NCBI GenBank assembly: GCA_964517215.1 | Contig: CAZFBR010000093.1 | Span: 1-12,801, forward strand | Length of the DNA stretch: 12,801 nucleotides | Direction: 5' to 3' | Origin: CAZFBR01 sp035353495 [NCBI: uncultured bacterium] | Lineage (GTDB): Bacteria > DAOPZR01 | In this document: positions 1 to 6,683 of the stretch, in pieces | Numbering within the stretch: the stretch's first letter is position 1 | Layout: every line of letters starts with the position of its first letter | Made by a program: the position numbers and the translations under genes | The notes under the pieces: model-generated | The model's input: only the letters and a program-made list of their open reading frames with translations | Database searches by the model: none | What the model was told of the DNA's origin: nothing

Positions 1-318
1 CAACTATGAAACCGCAGGATGACACTTAACAAAACGTTGCGCGGTCTGCCGGCAACCCGCTCCTCTGCTGCGCGGTTACACAGATAATTGCTTTTCAGAC
101 CAATGCCGCCATTGGCATAACAGCCATCATCACCCCGCCTGTACGACGCCGTTGCCCGGTTTAGCGAAACGGTTCCCGTCTACCGGCAGAAACGGATCGC
201 GGCAACAGATTCAATCGGCTGCGATTTGAACTGACATTCCGCTGACGCAGCGACACAAACGACAGCTAACTATTGCGCTCCGTCTTGCTTTTTTCCGCCA
301 ATCCGCTATACTTCCCGC
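1..318. other. Left-edge non-coding stretch, no gene supported
   Basis: I find no convincing coding region here on either strand. Short forward frames entering from the left edge close at 22 and 29, so at most the last few codons of an upstream gene could be present. The reverse frame that is open over 211-657 lies mostly antisense to the membrane-protein gene and looks like a shadow. Weak imperfect hairpins occur near 36-56 (GTTGC/GCAAC arms) and around 157-175 (a CCG-TTT / AAACGG bulged stem), neither followed by a T run. The right end contains the promoter described separately. Confidence 0.5.
285..312 (+). promoter_or_regulatory. Candidate sigma70-like promoter of the DUF2238 gene
   Basis: A TATACT box at 307-312 (5 of 6 to TATAAT) lies 16 bp downstream of TTGCTT at 285-290, a weak -35 that matches only TTG. 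Transcription would be expected to begin at about position 319, which is the A of the ATG, so the mRNA may be leaderless. No Shine-Dalgarno is visible before the ATG, which agrees with this. Confidence 0.45.
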
Positions 319-963
319 ATGATCACCACGAACGCTGATTGCCCGTGCCTGGCTCCAACCCCGCCGCGCACCGCTCAGTTCATGCTGGCACTCTATCTGG
401 TCTATTTCGTGCTGCTCGGCATCAGCCCCTACGACCGCACTGTCTGGTGGGCGGAAAATATTCCCATCATGGGCATTGTCGCCGTGCTGGCCTGCACCTA
501 TCGCCGCTTTGCTTTTTCCCGGACTGCCTATCTGCTGATGGGGTTTCTCATTTTCCTGCATACGCTCGGCGGGCATTTCACCTTCGCCCGCGTCCCCTTC
601 GGGCTGATCACAGAGACGTTCGGGTTTGCCCGCAACCATTTCGACCGCATGGCGCATTTCACCGTCGGATTCTACGCCTGGCCGCTGGCCGAGTGCCTGC
701 TGCGCCGCCGCCTGACCGCCTCGCGCGGGGTGCTCTTCTTCTTTCCCGTCAGCGCCATTCTCGCCATTGCTGCGCTCTACGAGATTTTCGAGTGGCAGTA
801 TGCCGTGCTGGGCGATCCCAATGCCGGTGCCGCCGTGCTTGGCTCACAAGGTGATATCTGGGATGCGCAGCAGGACATGCTCGCCGACGGACTGGGTGCG
901 CTTACGACCACCCTGCTCTTTCTCTGGTGCACCCGCCGGTTCCGTCCGCAACCGGTATCCTGA
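319..963 (+). CDS. DUF2238/YjdF-like polytopic inner-membrane protein
   Basis: The protein is 214 aa with about six hydrophobic segments (roughly 21-36, 47-62, 66-84, 108-125, 135-155, 185-203), so an integral membrane protein. It has the polar signature I associate with the DUF2238 (YjdF-type) family: H81-T-L-G-G-H86, N106-H-F-D-R-M-A-H113, Y154-E-I-F-E158-W, and the G-D179-I-W-D182-A-Q-Q-D186-M-L-A-D190 block near the C-terminus. The length is normal for that family. The family has no firmly established biochemical role; the many His/Asp/Glu residues in or near membrane segments suggest ion or metal handling, but that is my inference. The start at ATG 319 is chosen because TATACT sits just upstream; an in-frame ATG at 382 would cut into the first membrane segment. 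The gene converges with the receiver gene at 1102-1464, and the 138 bp between them show no clear terminator. Confidence 0.82.
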   Translation: MITTNADCPCLAPTPPRTAQFMLALYLVYFVLLGISPYDRTVWWAENIPIMGIVAVLACTYRRFAFSRTAYLLMGFLIFLHTLGGHFTFARVPFGLITETFGFARNHFDRMAHFTVGFYAWPLAECLLRRRLTASRGVLFFFPVSAILAIAALYEIFEWQYAVLGDPNAGAAVLGSQGDIWDAQQDMLADGLGALTTTLLFLWCTRRFRPQPVS

Positions 964-1101
964 CGCCACCGCCTGTCCGCGAATGAGCTTATTGCCCGCA
1001 CCGCGCAGCATGCCGCAGCGCCGGCGAATGCAGCGCACCGGATCCGTTGCCGCTGCTGTTGCCACCGCGCGCAACCCGGCAATGTCCAATCATCGCTGTG
1101 T

Positions 1102-1464
1102 TCACCGGCATAGCCGGTCAACCACCGCCAGCAGCATCTCGATACGCGACGGCTTGGCCAGCACATCTACTGCACGCAGGTCCGCCAGCTTCGGGTCGCT
1201 GTTTGCCAACACCGTGATAATCGCCACCGGAATCGCCGCCAGCACGGGATCCGCCTGCTGGGCCGCACGAAATTCCCAGCCGGTCATTTCCGGCATCATC
1301 ATGTCCAGCAGAATCAGTCCGGGGAGCGTCGACCCGCTGCGCAGTTGCGCCAGCGCTTCTTTGCCGTTGCCGGCCACCGCTGTCTGATAACCGGCCGCCG
1401 TCAGCGCCGCACACAGCATATCGCGCACCGCCACATCGTCATCAACCACCAGCACATGTTTCAC
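1102..1464 (-). CDS. Stand-alone CheY-like response regulator (receiver only)
   Basis: This 120-aa protein is a single receiver domain with no output domain. The canonical residues are all present: the acidic triad D8-D9-D10, phospho-acceptor D54 in LLDMMMP, switch T84 in AIITV, and K104 in the LAKPS loop. It should be phosphorylated on D54 and signal by protein-protein contact or act as a phosphorelay intermediate. The start is GTG (reverse complement of 1462-1464) with a strong GGAGG at 1472-1476, about seven bases upstream. It lies 118 bp downstream of the receiver-kinase gene on the same strand, so the kinase is the natural phosphodonor candidate and the two are probably co-transcribed. 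The C-terminus ends right after the last receiver helix, as expected for a CheY/Spo0F-like protein. The target cannot be told from sequence. Confidence 0.9.
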   Translation of the reverse strand: MKHVLVVDDDVAVRDMLCAALTAAGYQTAVAGNGKEALAQLRSGSTLPGLILLDMMMPEMTGWEFRAAQQADPVLAAIPVAIITVLANSDPKLADLRAVDVLAKPSRIEMLLAVVDRLCR

Positions 1465-1582
1465 TCAGTTTCCTCCGTTTCTGTCACCGGCACGGCACCC
1501 GTGAAATCATCAGTTTCGTTCCGTCGGGCACTCTGCCGGTCTGGCGCACGGCCGGTCAACCACTCTGCCCGGCGCCCGATGA

Positions 1583-2794
1583 TTACCGACGACACGTTCC
1601 ATCCGCTCGCGGCAAAGCCATGGTGAAAACCGAACCTGCGCCCGGCCGGCTCTGTACGGCAATGCTGCCGCCATGTCGTTCAACAATCGCCCGGGCAATC
1701 GACAAACCCAAGCCAAGTCCGCCGGAAAGGAACTCGATGGTTCCCGAATGGTGCGTCATGGCGTCCTTCAGCTGATAGAACCGCTCAAAAATCCGCTCAT
1801 GTTCCTCAGGCGGGATGCCGATGCCGGTATCCGCAACTGAAATGGTATGCCGGCCGCCCGACGTCGCTGACGTTACCGTTATCCGCCCGCCGTCGGGCGT
1901 GAAGCGAATGGCATTGAGCAGCAGGCAGTCAAAGGCCTGCCCAAGTTCCGCCTGATCCCCGGCAACCGTCAGCGGCCCCTCCGTCAGCGTCACCACCAAT
2001 TCCTGCCGGCGGTGCTCGACAAACGCACGCAGGCCGGCAAGCCGATCATTGATCAGGGCATTCAGTTCGAGCGGCACCCATTGCAGCGGCAATTCCGCCG
2101 CTTCCTCCCTGCTCATCTGGATGATCATCCGGGTCACATGAATCAGGCGTTCAACCCCGCGGCAAAGCCCCGCCATCAGTCCCGTGGTATCCTTCAGTTT
2201 CAGCAGTTCGGCATAGCCGAAGACACAGGTCAGCGGGGTATGCAGTTCGTGGGCCGCCACCGTCAGAAAATGGCTCTTCATCTGTTCCTTGCGCGCCAAT
2301 TCCCGGTTGCGCCGCTCCAATTCCTCAACCTTATCCACCAGCTTACGCACCAGGACCTCGTTGTACTCCTTCAGGTACACCGGATCCGGCTGCACGGCAC
2401 TCTCGCCCGGCCGGAGGCGCTGTTGCGCCCGGTCAAGCAGCAGCTTCACCTTGGCCAGAATGACTTCCGGTTCGGCCGGCTTGGCCAGAAACAGGTCGGC
2501 GCCCTGTTTCAGCGCAAACTCCTCATCCTGCCGGTCGGTGTAGGTGGCGGTGTAGAACATAAACGGCACCCCGGTGAGACGCGCATCCTGTTTCCACTCG
2601 CGGCAGAGGCTGAATCCGTCCATCACCGGCATAAGAATATCGGCAATCACCAGATCCGGCAGTGTCTGACGGGCCGCCGCCAGCGCGGCAGTGCCGTTGT
2701 CGGCTGCCTGCACGGCGTACCCGGCGCCCTGCAGCAGGCTTTGCATCAGGTAGATATTTTCGGATTTATCATCGACAACCAGTATTGTCTGCAT
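1583..2794 (-). CDS. Soluble receiver-histidine kinase (REC-HisKA-HATPase)
   Basis: The protein is 403 aa. Residues 1-120 are a receiver domain (D8/D9, phospho-acceptor D52 in IADILMP, T82, K105 in LAKPAEP). Residues 140-172 look like a coiled-coil linker. HisKA follows with phospho-acceptor H182 in A-H-E-L-H-T-P-L, and then a HATPase domain with N box N294, G1 box D322-T-G-I-G-I, F box F336-E-R-F and G2 box G359-L-G-L-G-L. No membrane segment or periplasmic sensor is present, so its input is probably the phosphorylation state of its own receiver or a cytoplasmic partner. The frame is open upstream to 2839, but I choose ATG at 2792-2794 because GGAGGGG directly precedes it and the receiver begins there (MQTILVVDD). 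It is the first gene of a minus-strand pair with the receiver at 1102-1464, and is transcribed away from the xdh operon. The cognate kinase for its own receiver domain is not in the window. Confidence 0.92.
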   Translation of the reverse strand: MQTILVVDDKSENIYLMQSLLQGAGYAVQAADNGTAALAAARQTLPDLVIADILMPVMDGFSLCREWKQDARLTGVPFMFYTATYTDRQDEEFALKQGADLFLAKPAEPEVILAKVKLLLDRAQQRLRPGESAVQPDPVYLKEYNEVLVRKLVDKVEELERRNRELARKEQMKSHFLTVAAHELHTPLTCVFGYAELLKLKDTTGLMAGLCRGVERLIHVTRMIIQMSREEAAELPLQWVPLELNALINDRLAGLRAFVEHRRQELVVTLTEGPLTVAGDQAELGQAFDCLLLNAIRFTPDGGRITVTSATSGGRHTISVADTGIGIPPEEHERIFERFYQLKDAMTHHSGTIEFLSGGLGLGLSIARAIVERHGGSIAVQSRPGAGSVFTMALPRADGTCRR

Positions 2795-2823
2795 GGTCCC
2801 CTCCGGACGATAATGACGCTTAT

Positions 2824-2838
2824 CCCGCACGTCGACCA
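2824..2838. repeat. 15-bp direct repeat, copy 1 (kinase-proximal)
   Basis: This copy reads CCCGCACGTCGACCA on the plus strand. It matches the copy at 2887-2901 at 14 of 15 positions and lies in the divergent kinase/xdh promoter region. The start-to-start distance is 63 bp, about six helical turns, as expected for two sites facing the same side of DNA. It lies within the kinase leader, downstream of the proposed -10 box. Confidence 0.6.
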
Positions 2839-2869
2839 CAGCCAGAACCCGAGACCAGTACCAAGCATT

Positions 2870-2898
2870 ATCCTAATACCGCCATCCCCGCACGTCAA
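2870..2898 (-). promoter_or_regulatory. Candidate promoter of the kinase-receiver pair
   Basis: On the minus strand TTGACG (complement of 2893-2898, 5 of 6 to consensus) is followed after exactly 17 bp by TAGGAT (complement of 2870-2875, 4 of 6). Transcription would begin near 2863, giving a leader of about 70 nt before the kinase ATG. The -35 box lies inside repeat copy 2, so a factor bound to the repeats would compete with, or contact, RNA polymerase here. Confidence 0.45.
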
Positions 2899-2901
2899 CC
2901 A
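2887..2901. repeat. 15-bp direct repeat, copy 2 (over the kinase -35)
   Basis: This copy reads CCCGCACGTCAACCA. It differs from copy 1 (2824-2838) only at the eleventh base. It contains the complement of the TTGACG -35 hexamer proposed for the kinase promoter, so the resemblance could partly reflect promoter sequence; copy 1, however, is not in a promoter position. Confidence 0.6.
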
Positions 2902-2971
2902 GGTGATCGGAGGTCACCCAACTTGCGCGTTTCTTCCGGGATCTGTCTTGGGATGTCATGGGGTAACTCTA

Positions 2972-3001
2972 TTGACGATGGTTATGCGGGAGTGCTACTA
3001 T
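2972..3001 (+). promoter_or_regulatory. Candidate promoter of the xdhAB-hydrolase operon
   Basis: TTGACG at 2972-2977 (5 of 6) and TACTAT at 2996-3001 (4 of 6) are separated by 18 bp. Transcription would begin near 3008 and the leader of about 35 nt carries AGGGAG at 3031-3036, six bases before the xdhA ATG. The two 15-bp repeats lie 70-150 bp upstream, a distance at which activators commonly bind. Confidence 0.5.
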
Positions 3002-3042
3002 TGTTTAGTACGACCGCCGGGCAGCCGGCGAGGGAGTGTGGC

Positions 3043-4440
3043 ATGCTGAATTTTGTCATCAACCAACAACCTGTGGCAACCGACAAGCCGGCCGGCATGA
3101 TCCTGCTGGAATTCATCCGGGACGTCACCTGTCTCTCCGGCACCAAGGAGGCCTGCCGCGAGGGGGAATGCGGCGCCTGCACCGTGCTGGTCGGCACCCC
3201 GCAGCCGGACGGCAGCCTTGCCTATCGCGCCTGCGCGTCATGCCTGCTCCCCATCGGCGAGGTCGACGGCTGCCACGTGGTGACCGTCGAGGGGATGAGC
3301 CGCGGCAAGGACCTTACCCTGATCCAGCAGCTGATTGTCGACCACAGCGCGTCGCAATGCGGGTTCTGCACCTCCGGCATTGTCCTGTCGCTCGCCGGCT
3401 TCTGCCTCACCAGCCCCGACTTTTCCTATCAGGACGCCATCAACGCGCTCGACGGCAATCTCTGCCGCTGCACCGGGTACGCCGCCATCCGCAACGCCGC
3501 CCGCGCGCTGTGTGACCGGCTGGCCGCGCTCAACCGCACCCCGGCCGCGCGGGTTGCCACGCTCGCGGCGGCCGGCGTACTGCCGGACTATTTCACCGGT
3601 ATCCCCGCCCGGCTGGCGCAACTGCCCGCAGTGCCAACGACGCCATTCACCGGCAGCGCCACCCTGGTGGCGGGCGGCACCGACCTGTTCGTCCAGAAGC
3701 CGGAGCAGCTGCTCGACCGCGACCTCTGCTTCCTCTCCCGGCGGCGCGACCTTGACTATCTGCGCATCGACGGCAGCGTGCTGCGCGTCGGCGGGGCGGT
3801 CACCCTGGAAACATTCCGGCTGTCCGCGGAGGTCCGCCAGCACTTCCCGGCGCTGACCACCGACCTGCTGCTGCATTCCTCGACCATCCTGCGCAACAAG
3901 GCAACGCTGGCGGGCAACATCGTCAACGCCTCACCCATCGGCGACATGAGCATCATCCTGCTGGCGCTCGACGCACAACTGGTCATCACCTCCCGTGACG
4001 GGAGCAGCCGGAAAACGCCACTGGCGAAATTCTATCAGGGCTACAAGAAATTCGATCTCGCCTGCGGCGAGCTGATCAGTGAAATTGTCATCCCGCGCCT
4101 CGGTTGCGACACGCGGTATAACTTCGAGAAGGTCGCCAACCGCGTCCATCTCGACATCGCCGCGGTCAACAGTGCCCTGCGCCTCACCCTCGCACCCGAT
4201 GGCAGCATCACCGACCTGCGGATCAGCGCGGGCGGCGTGGCGGCCACCCCGCTGCTGATTCCGGGGCTGGCGCAATTCCATGACAAACCGCCCGACCCGC
4301 CGGCGATCGCCCGGGCTGTCGCGGACGCCGTAACACCCATCGACGACATCCGCGGCTCAGCCACCTACAAGAAGCTGCTGCTGCGCCAGCTCGTCCTGGC
4401 CCATTTTGCCGCTCCGGCGGCGGAGGAGGCGGCGCAATGA
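3043..4440 (+). CDS. xdhA: Xanthine dehydrogenase small subunit (2x 2Fe-2S, FAD)
   Basis: This 465-aa protein carries the electron-transfer half of a xanthine dehydrogenase-type molybdenum hydroxylase. Residues 1-75 are a plant-type ferredoxin domain with C38-X4-C43-X2-C46 and C67. The second 2Fe-2S domain has C106-G-F-C109 and C141-R-C143. An FAD domain starts near 200 with V209-A-G-G-T-D and has the A287-T-L-A-G-N motif running into S297-P-I-G-D. It is a little shorter than typical XdhA (about 480-490 aa) but I see no missing cofactor ligand. The frame is open upstream to 2662, but ATG 3043 has AGGGAG six bases before it and begins at the first ferredoxin strand; the upstream part is antisense to the kinase and promoter. 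Its stop overlaps the xdhB ATG by four bases (ATGA). The physiological acceptor (NAD or other) cannot be read from the sequence. No XdhC chaperone is nearby. Confidence 0.93.
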   Translation: MLNFVINQQPVATDKPAGMILLEFIRDVTCLSGTKEACREGECGACTVLVGTPQPDGSLAYRACASCLLPIGEVDGCHVVTVEGMSRGKDLTLIQQLIVDHSASQCGFCTSGIVLSLAGFCLTSPDFSYQDAINALDGNLCRCTGYAAIRNAARALCDRLAALNRTPAARVATLAAAGVLPDYFTGIPARLAQLPAVPTTPFTGSATLVAGGTDLFVQKPEQLLDRDLCFLSRRRDLDYLRIDGSVLRVGGAVTLETFRLSAEVRQHFPALTTDLLLHSSTILRNKATLAGNIVNASPIGDMSIILLALDAQLVITSRDGSSRKTPLAKFYQGYKKFDLACGELISEIVIPRLGCDTRYNFEKVANRVHLDIAAVNSALRLTLAPDGSITDLRISAGGVAATPLLIPGLAQFHDKPPDPPAIARAVADAVTPIDDIRGSATYKKLLLRQLVLAHFAAPAAEEAAQ

Positions 4441-6680
4441 AAAATGTCGATATGCAGATGCATGTGCGCGGAACGTCGCTTTTCGTCGATGACATTCCAA
4501 CCCCGGCCGGCTGCCTGCACGCGGTGCTCTTCACCTCGCCCGTGGCGCACGGCACCATCCGGTCGGTCGATATCAGCCGGGCTGTGGACGCGCCCGGCGT
4601 GGTGGCGGTCTATACCCACCGCGACGTGCCCGGGCTGAACGAAGTCGGCCATATGCTCAAGGACCAGCCGCTGCTGGCAGTCGATGAAGTCAAGTACATC
4701 GGGCAGCCGATTGCCCTGGTTGTCGCCGACTCGCGGCGCGCCGCCCAGCGGGCGGCCACACTGATCACCGCCGACATCGAACAGCGCGAGGCAATCTTCG
4801 ACCCGCGCACCGCAGCCGCGCGCGGCCTGATTTTCGGCCAGCAGCGCATCCTGACCAGCGGCGACACGGCCGCCGCTTTCGCCCGCTGTGCGGTTATCGC
4901 CACCGGCAAGCTGGCCAGCGGGCCGCAGGAGCATTTCTATTTCGAAACCCAGCGGGCGCTGGCGCTCCCCGGCGAACATGACACGATCAAGGTCGTCGCC
5001 AGCGCGCAATCACCCGGCACCTTCCACCGCCATATCGCGGAAGTGCTCGGCATCCCGCAGCACAAGGTGGAATTCGAAATTCGCCGGCTCGGCGGCGGGT
5101 TCGGCGGCAAGGAGTCGACGGCGGTCTGGGTCACCGCCCCGGCCATGGCGGCCTTCCTGCTCAAGAAACCGGTCAAGCTGGTCCTGTCGCGCAACGAAGA
5201 CATCGCCACCAGCGGCAAGCGCCATGCCTACGAATACGACTACAAGCTCGGGCTCGATGCGGACGGCGCCATTCTCGCCTACGAAATCGACCTGTACCAG
5301 CATGCGGGCGCCTGCGCCGACATTTCCCTGGCCGTGCTCGGCCGCTCGTTCCTGCACACCTGCGGTTCCTACCGCATCCCGAATATCAGGGTGACCGCGG
5401 TGAGCTGCCGGACCAATATTCCGCCCAACAATGCCTTCCGCGGGTTCGGCGTGCCGCAAGGCACTTTTGCCATTGAAGCGGCGCTCACGCATGCGGCCGA
5501 ACTGCTCGGCCAGGAAGCGGCAGCGGTCAAGCGCAAGAATCTGCTGCGCAACGGCGATACCCTGCCGTACGGCATGCAGCTGAAAAAGACCAACGCCATC
5601 CGCTGCTGGGACGAACTCGACCAGAAACTCGATTTCGCCGCCCGCCATGCCGCGGTTGCGGAATACAACCGGACCCATACCGACACCCGTCGCGGGCTGG
5701 CGGTCATTCCGGTCTGCTTCGGCATTTCCTTCGCCCAGACCGCGCTCAATCAGGCAAGTTCCCTGGTCAACATCTACGTCGACGGCAGCGTATCAGTCAG
5801 CACCGGCGCGGTGGAAATGGGTCAGGGCGTCAACACCAAAATCCAGCTGGTCGCCGCCACCACCCTCGGGGTCAGCCCGGAAAAAGTCAGGGTCGACACC
5901 ACCAATACCCTGCGCATTCCCAACGCTTCGCCCACCTCGGCGAGCACGGGCGCCGACCTCAACGGCATGGCCACCAAGTTCGCCTGCGAAACGCTGGCGG
6001 CCCGCCTGCAGGAGTTCGCCGCGCAGCAGCTCAAGCACGGCACCCCGGCGGATATTGCCATCCGCCGCGATGCGGTCTACTGCCAGGGCAAACGCACCGA
6101 GCTCGATTGGGAAAAACTGGTCGCCGCAGCGCAATGGGCGCGCGTCGATCTCGGCGCCCATGCCTTCTACGCCACGCCCGGCGTCTATCATGACGTCGCC
6201 ACCGAACGCGGGCGGCCCTTCGCCTATTACGCCTACGGCACGTCGCTGACCGAGGTGCTGCTCGATTGCGTGCGCGGCACTTATGCCTTCACCGCGGTCG
6301 ATATTATCCAGGATGTCGGCCAGTCGCTCAGCGAGATTATCGACCGCGGTCAGGTCGAAGGCGCCGTGGTGCAGGGCATGGGCTGGTGCACCATTGAGCA
6401 GCTCCGCTATGCGTCCGACCACCGGGTGCTGACCGGCGCCAATGCCTACAAGATCCCCGATATCAAATTCGTGCCGCCGCATCTGTCGGTCACCCTGCTG
6501 GCCAATTCCGACAATCCGTTTGCCGTCTGCAATTCCAAGGCGGTCGGTGAACCGCCGTTTGTGCATGGGCTCGGCGCCTACTTTGCCCTGTGGCATGCCC
6601 TGCGCAGCGTGCGCCGGGACCGGCCGGTGCCCTCGCTGCCGCTGACGCCGGAAAAAGTGTTCATGTACCTGCACGGATAG
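4437..6680 (+). CDS. xdhB: Xanthine dehydrogenase molybdopterin subunit
   Basis: This 747-aa protein is the catalytic Moco subunit that would hydroxylate a purine-like substrate. By alignment from memory with bovine and Rhodobacter enzymes, the key residues are Q164 (QEHFY motif), Moco loop G219-GGFGG-K-E226, R303 (equivalent of the purine-orienting Arg880), R335 and F337 in FRGFG, and base catalyst E705 in KAVGEPP. That set, especially R303 and E226, favours a purine hydroxylase over an aldehyde oxidase or CO dehydrogenase. The second aromatic clamp position (bovine Phe1009) appears to be A436 in the [10 protein letters not shown] stretch, which may alter specificity. ATG 4437 is preceded by GGAGGAGG at 4422-4429 and overlaps the xdhA stop, so translation is coupled. 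The length is slightly below the usual 770-780 aa. The next gene begins 3 bp after the stop. Confidence 0.94.
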   Translation: MKNVDMQMHVRGTSLFVDDIPTPAGCLHAVLFTSPVAHGTIRSVDISRAVDAPGVVAVYTHRDVPGLNEVGHMLKDQPLLAVDEVKYIGQPIALVVADSRRAAQRAATLITADIEQREAIFDPRTAAARGLIFGQQRILTSGDTAAAFARCAVIATGKLASGPQEHFYFETQRALALPGEHDTIKVVASAQSPGTFHRHIAEVLGIPQHKVEFEIRRLGGGFGGKESTAVWVTAPAMAAFLLKKPVKLVLSRNEDIATSGKRHAYEYDYKLGLDADGAILAYEIDLYQHAGACADISLAVLGRSFLHTCGSYRIPNIRVTAVSCRTNIPPNNAFRGFGVPQGTFAIEAALTHAAELLGQEAAAVKRKNLLRNGDTLPYGMQLKKTNAIRCWDELDQKLDFAARHAAVAEYNRTHTDTRRGLAVIPVCFGISFAQTALNQASSLVNIYVDGSVSVSTGAVEMGQGVNTKIQLVAATTLGVSPEKVRVDTTNTLRIPNASPTSASTGADLNGMATKFACETLAARLQEFAAQQLKHGTPADIAIRRDAVYCQGKRTELDWEKLVAAAQWARVDLGAHAFYATPGVYHDVATERGRPFAYYAYGTSLTEVLLDCVRGTYAFTAVDIIQDVGQSLSEIIDRGQVEGAVVQGMGWCTIEQLRYASDHRVLTGANAYKIPDIKFVPPHLSVTLLANSDNPFAVCNSKAVGEPPFVHGLGAYFALWHALRSVRRDRPVPSLPLTPEKVFMYLHG

Positions 6681-6683
6681 CGC

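Noticed and set aside
1104-1118. ACCGGC-ATA-GCCGGT inverted repeat as a terminator between the convergent genes
   Set aside because: It lies at the end of the receiver coding sequence, has a 6-bp stem with a 3-base loop, and is not followed by a T run on either strand.
2662-3042. Upstream in-frame extension of xdhA
   Set aside because: It would add 127 low-complexity residues, overlaps the kinase in antisense, and spans both promoters. ATG 3043 has a proper ribosome site and the normal ferredoxin start.
2012-3049. Plus-strand open frame of 345 codons across the kinase gene
   Set aside because: It is antisense to a clear receiver-kinase, rich in Gln/His/Arg with no domain, and has no ribosome site. 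It runs on through the divergent promoter region.
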